Shown here: positions 1 through 7,768 of the stretch, piece by piece
Layout of the letters: the number at the start of each line of letters is the position of its first letter
Position numbering within the stretch: position 1 is the first letter of the stretch
Assembly (NCBI GenBank): GCA_035574455.1
Contig: DATLYT010000113.1
Span: 1 to 40,940, forward strand
Length of the DNA stretch: 40,940 nt
Origin: DATLYT01 sp035574455
GTDB lineage: Bacteria > Bacteroidota > Ignavibacteria > UBA10030
Direction: 5' to 3'
The notes under the pieces: model-generated
Told to the model about the DNA's origin: nothing
Seen by the model: only the letters and a program-made list of their open reading frames with translations
Database searches by the model: none
Program-made: the position numbers and the translations under genes

Positions 1-291
1 CCTTACGAGCTCTTAGCGAAAGTGTTGCAGAAGCTGGCAAGGGCTGGTATTGTCCGTTCGTCGCAAGGTGTCAAAGGCGGCTATGCGCTTTCTCGGAAGC
101 CGAATGAACTAACAGTCTCATTCGTCATTCGGATTATCGAGGAAGAGCGACCGATGGTGGCCGAGTGCTATTCCGAGGGGCCTGAAAGCTGTTACCTGTT
201 TGACAGTTGCACCATCCGTCGGCCTCTCGGGAAATTACAGCGTAATCTGAATGTGTTGTTCGATAAAATGACCGTCCAGGAAATCATTTAA
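1..291 (+). CDS. Rrf2-family transcriptional regulator (C-terminal part, 5' end outside window)
   Basis: The frame is open from the first base and ends in TAA at 289-291, so the gene starts left of the window. The visible part begins in the winged-helix region, whose AGIVRSSQGVKGGYAL stretch is the classic Rrf2 wing. Three cysteines follow, spaced C-x7-C-x5-C (AECYSEGPESC and then LFDSC). In IscR, NsrR and relatives such a trio binds an Fe-S cluster, although IscR uses C-x5-C-x5-C. The gene stands first before the SUF genes, so it most likely senses cluster status and controls this operon. That role is inferred from position and family; the N-terminal helix-turn-helix cannot be inspected here. 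Confidence 0.9.
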   Translation, partial: PYELLAKVLQKLARAGIVRSSQGVKGGYALSRKPNELTVSFVIRIIEEERPMVAECYSEGPESCYLFDSCTIRRPLGKLQRNLNVLFDKMTVQEII

Positions 292-307
292 CACAGAGAG
301 AATGACT

Positions 308-682
308 ATGCTGGAACATCTTACATTATTCAATGACAAGAGAACTGAATTTCTGAAATTTCTCAAGGCGAAGTACCACCTCTACCATCTTTCGAACGTC
401 TTCTTCCGTGATTTACATTACGGAGTGATGGCGTTTCTCGAGCTGAATAAAATTAAATACAAGTATCTTGAGGCTGAGGAGCTTGCTCGAAAGGTGATTG
501 AGTCTCTGGAGGAAGCCAACATCCTGAAAAAGGTAGACAAGCTGACTTGGGTGCTGCATTATCCAGAATTCAAGAAGCCTCCGGTCAAGCCCGTCGCTCC
601 GGCAAAATCGGCTCCGGCTGCCGCGCGACCCGCTGCGACCGCGGCTTCAAAACCCGCTGCTTCACAAAGCACCGCAAGCTAA
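308..682 (+). CDS. Unrecognised small protein of the SUF operon
   Basis: I do not recognise the family. The protein has about 124 residues: a charged, probably alpha-helical globular part of roughly 92 residues rich in Lys, Leu, Tyr and His, then a low-complexity Pro/Ala/Ser/Lys tail (PVAPAKSAPAAARPAA and onward) that is probably disordered. There is no signal peptide, membrane segment or cysteine, so it is unlikely to bind an Fe-S cluster through Cys. It sits 16 bp after the Rrf2 gene and 18 bp before sufB. GAGAG at 296-300 lies 7 nt from the ATG at 308, so I prefer that start; an ATG at 302 is also in frame. The helix-rich part could be a winged helix, but this is a guess. An accessory role in cluster assembly or its control is suggested only by position. 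Confidence 0.8.
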   Translation: MLEHLTLFNDKRTEFLKFLKAKYHLYHLSNVFFRDLHYGVMAFLELNKIKYKYLEAEELARKVIESLEEANILKKVDKLTWVLHYPEFKKPPVKPVAPAKSAPAAARPAATAASKPAASQSTAS

Positions 683-700
683 GAAGTTGGAATAAGGACC

Positions 701-2158
701 ATGAGCACAGAAACCAATACCATAGAACAGTTAGCAACGCAAGAATACAAGTACGGCTTTGAGACTGCCGTAGAGTATGATACCGTTCCGAAGGGGATCA
801 ACGAAGAGATCATCCGGCTGATCTGGGAGAAGAAGGGTGAACCAGATTGGATGCTCGACTGGCGCCTGAAGGCCTTCCGCCATTGGGAGAAGCTCTGGAA
901 GGAGGGCGCTGAGCCCAAGTGGGCGAACATCAAATACGGGCCGATTGACTATCAGGACATCCGGTACTATTCGGCACCGAAGAAAAAGCCCAAGCTGAAC
1001 AGTCTGGACGAAGTCGACCCGGAGATTCGCCGTACCTTTGAGAAGCTCGGTATTCCTCTTGAGGAACAAAAGCTGCTTGCCGGCGTTGCAGTGGATGCGG
1101 TGTTCGACAGCGTTTCGGTCGCGACTACGTTCAAGAAGAAGCTGGAGGAGGCGGGCATCATCTTTTGCTCGATGACCGAAGCGATTCAGCACCATCCCGA
1201 CCTTGTCCGGAAATATCTTGGTTCAGTCGTTCCCTACACGGACAATTTCTTCGCAGCACTGAACTCCGCCGTCTTCTCCGACGGCTCCTTTGCGTTTATT
1301 CCGAAAGGCGTCCGCTGCCCGATGGAGCTCTCGACGTACTTCCGCATCAACGCGCGGGAGACGGGACAGTTTGAGCGAACACTCATCGTCGCTGAAGAGG
1401 GTGCGTATGTCAGCTATTTGGAAGGCTGTACGGCTCCGATGCGGGATGAGAATCAGCTGCATGCAGCGGTGGTCGAATTAGTAGCGCTGGATAACGCGAC
1501 GATTAAATATTCGACGATTCAGAATTGGTATCCAGGTGATAAAGAGGGGCGAGGCGGGATCTACAACTTCGTGACGAAGCGTGGCAAGTGTCTTGGCAAA
1601 AACTCGAAGATTACATGGACGCAGGTGGAGACTGGCGCCGCGATTACCTGGAAATATCCGGGGTGCTTGCTGATCGGTGATAATTCGGTGGGGGAGTTTT
1701 ACTCCGTCGCTGTTACCAACAATTATCAGCAGGCGGATACTGGCACGAAGATGATTCACATCGGCAAGAATACGAAGAGCACCATCGTATCGAAAGGCAT
1801 TTCTGCCGGACATGGGCAGAATTCTTACCGCGGTTTAGTCAGCATCAAGCGGAGTGCAGAAGGAGCGCGGAATTATTCACAGTGCGACTCCCTGCTAATC
1901 GGTGATAAATGCGGCGCGCATACGTTTCCATACCTGGAGGTTAAGAATACAAGCGCCCGCATCGAGCATGAGGCATCCACATCGAAAATTGGTGAAGACC
2001 AGATTTTTTACTGCAAACAACGTGGTCTTGCGACTGAAGATGCGGTCAACATGATCGTTAGCGGATTCTGTAAAGAAGTATTTCGCGAGTTACCGATGGA
2101 GTTTGCTGTCGAAGCCCAAAAGCTTCTCAGCATCAGTCTGGAAGGCAGTGTAGGATGA
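701..2158 (+). CDS. sufB: SufB, scaffold subunit of the SufBCD Fe-S assembly complex
   Basis: The 485-residue product has the usual SufB length and is closely conserved. SufB forms the SufB-SufC2-SufD complex in the cytoplasm, where sulfide delivered from SufS is assembled with iron into new clusters. The conserved elements are visible: EGCTAP with Cys243, SQCDSLLIGDKCGAHT with Cys395 and Cys404, and IEHEAS with Glu424. Cys395 and Glu424 occupy the positions of the E. coli sulfur-accepting Cys405 and nearby Glu434. The ATG at 701 has AAGGA at 694-698, rather close to the start. The next gene is sufC, 43 bp downstream. Assignment is firm. Confidence 0.98.
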   Translation: MSTETNTIEQLATQEYKYGFETAVEYDTVPKGINEEIIRLIWEKKGEPDWMLDWRLKAFRHWEKLWKEGAEPKWANIKYGPIDYQDIRYYSAPKKKPKLNSLDEVDPEIRRTFEKLGIPLEEQKLLAGVAVDAVFDSVSVATTFKKKLEEAGIIFCSMTEAIQHHPDLVRKYLGSVVPYTDNFFAALNSAVFSDGSFAFIPKGVRCPMELSTYFRINARETGQFERTLIVAEEGAYVSYLEGCTAPMRDENQLHAAVVELVALDNATIKYSTIQNWYPGDKEGRGGIYNFVTKRGKCLGKNSKITWTQVETGAAITWKYPGCLLIGDNSVGEFYSVAVTNNYQQADTGTKMIHIGKNTKSTIVSKGISAGHGQNSYRGLVSIKRSAEGARNYSQCDSLLIGDKCGAHTFPYLEVKNTSARIEHEASTSKIGEDQIFYCKQRGLATEDAVNMIVSGFCKEVFRELPMEFAVEAQKLLSISLEGSVG

Positions 2159-2201
2159 GTCGCGTGGAATCAAACATCAACTTGAACAAAGGTGGAGTGC
2201 A

Positions 2202-2975
2202 ATGACATTGTTGGAAATTAAGAATCTTCATGCAGGAATAGACGGAAACGAAATTCTGCGTGGCGTGAATCTGAAGGTCAACCTTGGCGAAGTCCATGCC
2301 ATCATGGGTCCCAACGGCTCGGGGAAAAGTACGCTCGCGCAAGTGATTGCAGGGCGCGATGCGTACGACATTACGGAAGGTCAAATTCTTTATGATGGGC
2401 TGGACCTTTTGGAGCTCGATCCGGAAGAGCGAGCACAGAAAGGAGTCTTCCTCGCGTTTCAGTATCCTGTCGAGATCCCGGGCGTCAGCAATACGTACTT
2501 CTTGCGTGCCGCGCTCAATGCAATTCGGAAGAGCCGAGGTCTGGAGGAGCTTGATGCCATGGATTTCCTCAAGCTCGTCAAGGAGAAAGCCAAGCTGGTG
2601 GAGATGGATGAGTCGTTGTTGAGCCGTCCCGTCAATCAGGGATTTTCCGGCGGCGAAAAGAAGCGGAATGAAATTTTCCAGATGGCGGTGTTGGAACCGA
2701 AGCTTGCCGTGCTGGACGAGACCGATTCGGGTCTTGACATCGATGCGCTGCGTATTGTTGCGAACGGCATCAACAAACTGCGCAGCAAAGATCGCGCCGT
2801 TATTGTGGTAACACACTACCAGCGGCTGTTGAACTATGTGGTGCCGGATGTCGTCCACGTTCTGGTCGATGGACGCATTGTCCGGTCGGGCGGCAAGGAA
2901 TTGGCACTCGAATTGGAAGAGAAAGGCTACGACTGGGTTCGCGAGGAAGCGGAAAAAGCCGTAGTCCATGCGTAA
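2202..2975 (+). CDS. sufC: SufC, ABC-type ATPase of the SufBCD complex
   Basis: The 257-residue product is a soluble ABC ATPase with Walker A GPNGSGKST at residues 36-44, the signature SGGEKKR near 149-155, and Walker B LAVLDETDSGLD at 168-179. The ETDSGLD wording is characteristic of SufC rather than of transporter ATPases. SufC hydrolyses ATP to drive the shape changes of SufB and SufD that allow cluster assembly. There is no membrane domain partner nearby, which fits. AGGTGGAG lies just before the ATG. The gene lies between sufB and sufD in one transcription unit. Confidence 0.98.
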   Translation: MTLLEIKNLHAGIDGNEILRGVNLKVNLGEVHAIMGPNGSGKSTLAQVIAGRDAYDITEGQILYDGLDLLELDPEERAQKGVFLAFQYPVEIPGVSNTYFLRAALNAIRKSRGLEELDAMDFLKLVKEKAKLVEMDESLLSRPVNQGFSGGEKKRNEIFQMAVLEPKLAVLDETDSGLDIDALRIVANGINKLRSKDRAVIVVTHYQRLLNYVVPDVVHVLVDGRIVRSGGKELALELEEKGYDWVREEAEKAVVHA

Positions 2976-3002
2976 AGAAATGGGACGTAAAAAGGGAGTG
3001 GC

Positions 3003-4346
3003 ATGCAGCAGATAACAAAAAAGACAGAGCAGTACCTTTCGTATTTCGAACGGTTTGAGAAGAGTCTCAACGGCGAAGCGTCTACCCGATTACACGCAAT
3101 TCGTAAGGCAGCCATAGCGAAGTTCGCAGAGCTCGGATTTCCGACAACGAAGAACGAGGAGTGGAGGTATACCGACGTTTCTCCGATAGCCAACGGTTCA
3201 TTCGTTCCTTCGGTGACACACACACGGTCGAAGGTTACTCCCCAGGAGCTTGAGCGGTTTTCATTTGGCCACCCCGAGTGGATTCGTATTGTCTGTATTA
3301 ACGGTCAATTCTCCAAAGAGCTTTCCTCCATTACCGACCTGCCCGCTGGTGTCCGCATCAGCAGCCTTGCCGAAGCAATCAAACAATATCCCGACCTTGT
3401 TGAGCAGCACCTGGCGAAGTATGCCCGCTACGACGAAAACGCTTTCGTTGCACTGAGCACGGCATTTCTCAGCGACGGGGTGTTTATGTATGTGCCGGCT
3501 CGTACCGTCGTCGAGAAACCGATCCACTTGATGATGCTCAGCGCCGGGTCAGAGGCAGAAATTCTTTCTCATCCTCGCAACTTGATTATTGCTGAGGAGA
3601 GCAGTCAGATTGCCTTTATTGAAACGTACGGCAGTCTTGTCGATACCCCATATTGGACGAACACGGTGACGGAGATTGTGCTGGCGAAGAATGCCGTCGT
3701 GGAGCACGACCGGCTTCAGCTGGAAAGCGATAACGCGTTTCATATCGGAACGCTCCACGTTCATCAGGATCGCGACAGTTCGTTCACATCAAACGCTATC
3801 ACCTTTGGCGGTCGCCTGGTACGTAATAACATCACGGCAACACTGGCTGGGGAGGGAGCTGAGGCCACACTGAACGGCTTGTATCTCGGTATCGGTAAGC
3901 AGCATATCGACAATCATACCTGCATCGACCACGCGAAGCCGCATTGTCCAAGCCATGAGCTCTACAAAGGCATTTTGGCGGAACAGGCAAAAGGGGTCTT
4001 CAACGGTAAGATTTTGGTTCGCAAGGACGCTCAGAAAACCGATGCGAAGCAAACAAACAAGAATCTGATTCTTTCGAATGAAGCATCGATCGATACAAAG
4101 CCACAGTTAGAGATTTTCGCGAACGATGTGAAATGCACGCACGGCGCAACCATCGGCCAGCTTGATGATGAGGCGTTATTTTACTTGCGCTCCCGTGGCG
4201 TCAGCATGAACAAGGCGCGGGATATCCTCATTTATGCGTTTGCCAGCGACGTCATTGACCGCATCAAAGTCGAGCCGCTGCGCGAGCATATTCATTCGAT
4301 CCTTCACAAGCGGTTAGAGCAGGCGCACGAATTAGAAGCAGAATGA
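3003..4346 (+). CDS. sufD: SufD, scaffold subunit of the SufBCD complex
   Basis: This 447-residue protein shares the SufB/SufD beta-helix core and the conserved C-terminal motif CTHGATIGQLDDEALFYLR around residues 378-396. His380 there matches the SufD histidine implicated in cluster assembly in E. coli. SufD pairs with SufB on the SufC dimer and is needed for iron acquisition. The N-terminal helical part (ELGFPTTKNEEWRYTDVSP) is also typical, the NEEWRYT motif being a SufD landmark. The ATG at 3003 follows GGGAGTGGC. The stop codon overlaps the sufS start in an ATGA arrangement at 4343-4346, implying coupled translation. Confidence 0.97.
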   Translation: MQQITKKTEQYLSYFERFEKSLNGEASTRLHAIRKAAIAKFAELGFPTTKNEEWRYTDVSPIANGSFVPSVTHTRSKVTPQELERFSFGHPEWIRIVCINGQFSKELSSITDLPAGVRISSLAEAIKQYPDLVEQHLAKYARYDENAFVALSTAFLSDGVFMYVPARTVVEKPIHLMMLSAGSEAEILSHPRNLIIAEESSQIAFIETYGSLVDTPYWTNTVTEIVLAKNAVVEHDRLQLESDNAFHIGTLHVHQDRDSSFTSNAITFGGRLVRNNITATLAGEGAEATLNGLYLGIGKQHIDNHTCIDHAKPHCPSHELYKGILAEQAKGVFNGKILVRKDAQKTDAKQTNKNLILSNEASIDTKPQLEIFANDVKCTHGATIGQLDDEALFYLRSRGVSMNKARDILIYAFASDVIDRIKVEPLREHIHSILHKRLEQAHELEAE

Positions 4347-5605
4347 GCACAGTAGTCAACATCACAGCGGCGGCTCCGGCGAAGTCAAGGTTTGACGTTG
4401 CACGCATCCGCAACGATTTTCCCATTCTCCAGCAACGCGTGAACGGGAAGCCGCTGGTGTATCTTGATAACGCCGCCACCACGCAAAAGCCGCAAGTAGT
4501 GTTGGATGCTCTTCAGCGGTATTATACTACGATAAACTCCAACGTTCATCGCGGGGTGCACACCTTAAGCGTGCAAGCGACGGCCGAGTACGAGGCGAGC
4601 AGGGAGCGGGTGAGGAGATTCCTTAATGCTGAAAAGGTGGAGGAAATCGTTTTTGTTCGCGGGGCGACGGAAGGTATCAACCTTGTCGCCCACAGTTTCG
4701 GCAAGCGTTTTATCAACGCGGGAGACGTCGTGCTGATCTCTGGCATGGAACATCACTCTAATATTGTTCCATGGCAGATGGTGTGTGAGGAGAGAGGAGC
4801 AGTGCTGCGTGTCATCCCCATCAATGACGACGGCGAGATCGAGTTGGATGAATATCGCCGACTCCTCGACGGGAAAACCAAGATTGTTTCGTTGACGCAT
4901 GTGTCGAATGCGCTCGGAACGGTCAATCCTATTCAAGAAATGGTCCTCCTCGCTCATGAACGAGGAATCCCCGTGTGTATTGACGGTGCACAGGCCGCTC
5001 CTCATCTGCGTGTTGATGTTCGTGACCTCGATTGCGATTTCTATGTTTTCTCTTCCCACAAAATGTATGGCCCTACGGGTATCGGAGCCGTCTACGGAAA
5101 AATAACATGGCTTGAGCAGATGCCGCCGTATCAGGGTGGGGGCGATATGATCAAAGCGGTCACGTTCGAAAAGACGACGTATAACGATTTGCCGTACAAG
5201 TTTGAAGCGGGCACGCCGAACATCGCCGACACAATCGGCTTCGGCGCGGCGATCGATTACCTCATGAAGTTGGATGCGAAAGCGGTGGAGGAGTATGAAC
5301 GCGAACTGCTTGGCTACGCGACGGATGCACTTTCGAGCATGGGGGGTATCAAGATCATCGGCACGGCACGGCAGAAGGTGGGCGTGATTTCGTTTGTGGT
5401 CGATGGTGTTCACGCGCACGACGTGGGGACAATTTTGGATAGTGAGGGTATTGCCATTCGTACCGGACATCATTGTGCGATGCCGGTGATGGAACGGTTC
5501 GGTGTACCGGCGACGGCGCGGGCATCGTTTGCACTGTACAACACAAGAGAAGAAGTCGATGCCCTCGTGCATGGATTGCGAAGGGTGCGTGAGGTGTTTC
5601 ACTAA
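4343..5605 (+). CDS. sufS: SufS, group II cysteine desulfurase
   Basis: This 420-residue, fold-type I PLP enzyme removes sulfur from L-cysteine as an enzyme-bound persulfide for cluster assembly. Lys240 in SSHKMYGPTG is the Schiff-base lysine, His137 in MEHHSN stacks on PLP, and Cys378 in RTGHHCAMP carries the persulfide. The short, rigid active-site loop identifies group II (SufS) rather than IscS. It normally depends on a sulfur acceptor, and sufU follows directly with overlapping codons (TAATG at 5603-5607). No sufE is present in the window. The first 15 residues are a variable, Ala-rich extension. Confidence 0.98.
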   Translation: MSTVVNITAAAPAKSRFDVARIRNDFPILQQRVNGKPLVYLDNAATTQKPQVVLDALQRYYTTINSNVHRGVHTLSVQATAEYEASRERVRRFLNAEKVEEIVFVRGATEGINLVAHSFGKRFINAGDVVLISGMEHHSNIVPWQMVCEERGAVLRVIPINDDGEIELDEYRRLLDGKTKIVSLTHVSNALGTVNPIQEMVLLAHERGIPVCIDGAQAAPHLRVDVRDLDCDFYVFSSHKMYGPTGIGAVYGKITWLEQMPPYQGGGDMIKAVTFEKTTYNDLPYKFEAGTPNIADTIGFGAAIDYLMKLDAKAVEEYERELLGYATDALSSMGGIKIIGTARQKVGVISFVVDGVHAHDVGTILDSEGIAIRTGHHCAMPVMERFGVPATARASFALYNTREEVDALVHGLRRVREVFH

Positions 5606-6057
5606 TGTCTGAGTTGAAAACACTGTACCAAGAACTGATTCTTGACCACAACAAGAATCCCCGCAACTACCGGACGATGGAAGACGCCGACCGCACGGTG
5701 GAAGGTTATAACCCCTTGTGTGGTGACCGGTACACGATTTATGTCAAGGTCGAAGGGGATGTGATTAAGGATGTGAGCTTTACCGGATCCGGCTGTGCCA
5801 TCTCGAAAGCATCGGCATCGGTGATGAGTTCGGTTGTCAAAGGTAAAACGCGGGCAGAGGTTGAAGCGTTATTTGACACGTTTCACAAGCTGGTCACGGG
5901 CGAATTGCATGGTGAGGAGCATCTTGAGGAGTTGGGGAAGCTTGCGGCCTTTTCAGGTGTGAGCGAATTTCCTGCACGCGTGAAGTGTGCGAGCCTTGCC
6001 TGGCACGCGCTGAAGAGCGCGGTGGAGGCAAAGGATGTCGCCGTTTCAACTGAGTAA
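5605..6057 (+). CDS. sufU: SufU, zinc-dependent sulfur-transfer partner of SufS
   Basis: The 150-residue protein belongs to the IscU/SufU fold. Its predicted zinc ligands are Cys39 and Asp41 (PLCGDR), Cys64 (GSGCAIS) and Cys128 (VKCASLAW). The stretch between the second and third cysteines contains the roughly 20-residue insertion that separates SufU from the IscU scaffold. IscU's conserved His before the last Cys is replaced by Lys127, again typical of SufU. It therefore most likely takes persulfide from SufS rather than acting as a scaffold. It overlaps sufS by one base and is separated from the next gene by 42 bp. Confidence 0.96.
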   Translation: MSELKTLYQELILDHNKNPRNYRTMEDADRTVEGYNPLCGDRYTIYVKVEGDVIKDVSFTGSGCAISKASASVMSSVVKGKTRAEVEALFDTFHKLVTGELHGEEHLEELGKLAAFSGVSEFPARVKCASLAWHALKSAVEAKDVAVSTE

Positions 6058-6099
6058 ACTTCGCCGTATCATTGTTGTACGAACAAAGGAGAGAGGATT

Positions 6100-6465
6100 A
6101 TGGACGTCCTAACACAAACAACTCCAAAGACGACGGAAGAGGTCGTGATCACTGCGCGAGCCGCAGAGGAGATTCGAAAAATTAAGTCTGAGCACAAGAT
6201 TCCTGAGACACACGCCTTGCGGCTGGGTGTGAAAGGTGGAGGTTGCTCGGGCATGAGTTACGTCCTCGCGTTCGATGAAAAGCCGCGAGAGGGAGATGAG
6301 ATACTCTCCATTCAGGGATTGACGGTGTATATCGATCCACGAAGCTTGTTTTATCTTTCGGGCACCACGGTGGATTTTGCAGATGGCCTTCAAGGTCGGG
6401 GCTTTGTCTTCAATAACCCAAATGCCGCAAAGACATGTGGTTGTGGCCACTCGTTTGGTGTGTGA
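6100..6465 (+). CDS. A-type Fe-S carrier protein (SufA/IscA/ErpA family, HesB domain)
   Basis: The 121-residue HesB-domain protein has the three cluster-binding cysteines: Cys49 in GGGCSGMSY, and Cys113 and Cys115 in the C-terminal CGCG motif. A-type carriers accept clusters from the SufBCD scaffold and hand them to target apoproteins. Family members (SufA, IscA, ErpA) cannot be told apart by eye, but the operon position favours SufA. The first 13 residues are a Thr-rich extension before the domain. AAAGGAGAG precedes the ATG at good spacing, one of the strongest ribosome binding sites in this operon. Confidence 0.95.
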   Translation: MDVLTQTTPKTTEEVVITARAAEEIRKIKSEHKIPETHALRLGVKGGGCSGMSYVLAFDEKPREGDEILSIQGLTVYIDPRSLFYLSGTTVDFADGLQGRGFVFNNPNAAKTCGCGHSFGV

Positions 6466-6488
6466 GCAGAGAGAGCTGAGAAAAAGCG

Positions 6489-6899
6489 ATGGAAGAACAA
6501 AAAGTCCCACAACCAGTACCAAAGCCAGAATCGGGTTCCGCGGAGGTCGTGGAAAAAACGCAGCAAGAATCGTCGGAGAATCTTGCTGATTTGGAGTCGA
6601 GAGTATGGGCTGCACTGCGAGAATGCTACGACCCTGAAATACCGGTGAACATCGTCGAGCTTGGGCTCATCTACGGCCTAAAGATCGAAGAGGAAATCCC
6701 GGGTGAGGCGAATGTCTACGTGAAGATGACGCTCACTGCGCCCGGTTGCGGTTTGGCTCCGATGATTGCTGCCGACGTCAGGCGCCGCGTCCAGATGGTT
6801 CACGGCGTCAAAAATGTGATGGTGGAGCTGACGTTTGATCCCCCGTGGAATCCCAGTATGATGACCGAGGCGGCAAAATTACAGCTCAACATGCTGTAA
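6489..6899 (+). CDS. sufT: SufT-like MIP18/DUF59 family protein
   Basis: The 136-residue protein has a Gln/Glu/Pro-rich N-terminal extension of about 35 residues and then a DUF59 domain with DPEIPVNIVELGLIYGL and MTLTAPGCGLAPMIAADV. These are the signature motifs of SufT, PaaD and eukaryotic MIP18. SufT proteins aid maturation of Fe-S enzymes under high demand and are commonly the last gene of SUF operons, as here. The conserved Cys lies in APGCG. Phenylacetate degradation (PaaD) is an alternative for the family but no paa genes are nearby. The stop codon lies inside the stem of the operon terminator. Confidence 0.93.
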   Translation: MEEQKVPQPVPKPESGSAEVVEKTQQESSENLADLESRVWAALRECYDPEIPVNIVELGLIYGLKIEEEIPGEANVYVKMTLTAPGCGLAPMIAADVRRRVQMVHGVKNVMVELTFDPPWNPSMMTEAAKLQLNML

Positions 6900-6907
6900 T
6901 CTTTTTT
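6878..6907 (+). terminator. Intrinsic terminator of the SUF operon, overlapping the sufT stop codon
   Basis: An 8-bp perfect inverted repeat (ATTACAGC at 6878-6885, GCTGTAAT at 6893-6900) with a 7-nt loop is followed by TCTTTTTT. The right arm contains the sufT stop TAA at 6897-6899, so a ribosome finishing sufT would cover the hairpin. Confidence 0.8.
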
Positions 6908-6977
6908 CTGTCATACATCCTTCAGTCGTTCCCGCTTGTTTTTTCTGGTTTTCAATTCTTCTTGAAAGGTGAATCCT

Positions 6978-7610
6978 ATGGCATACGAATGGAAATTCAA
7001 TCCGCGTCCCTATACGGACGATGAGGCAAAAAAACTTCTTTCCAATGTTGTAAGCCAGGAAACAACCGATTGGCACTACAACACGCACCATAAAGGTTAC
7101 GTAACGGCACTCAATAACATCGAAAAAGGTCTGGAAGGTGCAGACCGTGCAACGGCAAACGGAAATTATAGTACTATCGGTGAGTTGAAACGTCGGTTCA
7201 CCTGGAATCACTCCGGTGCTCTGTTACACGATGTGTACTGGGAAGTGATGGGCGGCGATGGTGATCCGAACCAAGGCGCTGAAATCAAGGAAGCGATTGA
7301 AAAAGAGTTTGGTTCGTTTGATGCGTGGAAGGCAGACTTCAAAGCGACGGCAGTCGCGGCGAAGCTCAGCGGCTGGGGTTTACTCGTATTTGACATGCTG
7401 TATTCAAAGCGCTTGCTTAATGTCCTGGTGGACGAACATCAGTACGGAGCGATTTGGGGTGGCATACCACTGATTGCGTGCGATGTCTTTGAGCACGCCT
7501 ACTACCATAAAGATGGGCCGGGGAGAGCTAAGTACATCGACAACTTTATCGCTAACCTCCATTGGGGTAGGATCAATAGGCGGTATCAAAAGTATGTTCT
7601 CGGGAAATAA
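6978..7610 (+). CDS. Iron/manganese superoxide dismutase
   Basis: This 210-residue cytoplasmic enzyme converts superoxide to oxygen and hydrogen peroxide. By alignment with E. coli SodA the metal ligands are His33, His84 (LLHDVYW), Asp169 and His173 (CDVFEHAYY), with Tyr41 as the second-shell Tyr34. Gln155 in DEHQYG and Gly80 suggest the glutamine comes from the C-terminal domain, as in Mn-type enzymes, but metal use cannot be decided by eye. The near-universal Trp of DVWEH is Phe171 here. I chose the ATG at 6978 because GAAAGG sits about 8 nt upstream; a GTG at 6969 is in frame. Its position after the SUF operon fits protection of Fe-S proteins. A terminator follows. Confidence 0.95.
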   Translation: MAYEWKFNPRPYTDDEAKKLLSNVVSQETTDWHYNTHHKGYVTALNNIEKGLEGADRATANGNYSTIGELKRRFTWNHSGALLHDVYWEVMGGDGDPNQGAEIKEAIEKEFGSFDAWKADFKATAVAAKLSGWGLLVFDMLYSKRLLNVLVDEHQYGAIWGGIPLIACDVFEHAYYHKDGPGRAKYIDNFIANLHWGRINRRYQKYVLGK

Positions 7611-7636
7611 ATACTGAGACGACGGGGAGGGAGAGG

Positions 7637-7669
7637 GGGTCGGCCGTTTGGTTGACCCTTTTCGTTTTT
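7637..7669 (+). terminator. Intrinsic terminator after superoxide dismutase
   Basis: A 9-bp stem with two G-T pairs (GGGTCGGCC at 7637-7645, GGTTGACCC at 7650-7658) and loop GTTT is followed by a T-rich run TTTTCGTTTTT. The right arm overlaps the putative -35 box of the next gene. Confidence 0.8.
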
Positions 7670-7676
7670 GTATATT
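7648..7676 (+). promoter_or_regulatory. Candidate promoter of the PuuD-like membrane protein gene
   Basis: TTGGTT (7648-7653) and TATATT (7671-7676) are 17 bp apart. The -10 box is identical to that of the tRNA, rel, cmk and GT4 promoters in this window. The -35 box lies inside the preceding terminator stem. Predicted transcription start is near 7683, leaving a leader of about 85 nt that begins with a small hairpin (GGCCT 7683-7687 with AGGCC 7696-7700). Confidence 0.55.
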
Positions 7677-7768
7677 AGTTGTGGCCTGATTAAATAGGCC
7701 GGCTTGAGATTCGACAATACGTCGGGCATGTTACGCTGTCAATTGTTCCATTATCTATAGGAGGATTT

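Noticed and set aside
2133..2969. A 278-codon open frame on the minus strand opposite sufC
   Set aside because: sufC is unambiguous on the plus strand, and the antisense product resembles no family and has no ribosome site.
4565..5623. A 352-codon open frame on the minus strand opposite sufS
   Set aside because: Its translation has no recognisable motif and is rich in Arg and His, as expected for an antisense shadow of a conserved gene; sufS on the plus strand is certain.
6899..6977. Search for a promoter of the superoxide dismutase gene
   Set aside because: No pair of boxes with acceptable spacing was found; CATACA near 6912 has no partner. The gene must have a promoter that I cannot recognise or rely on read-through.
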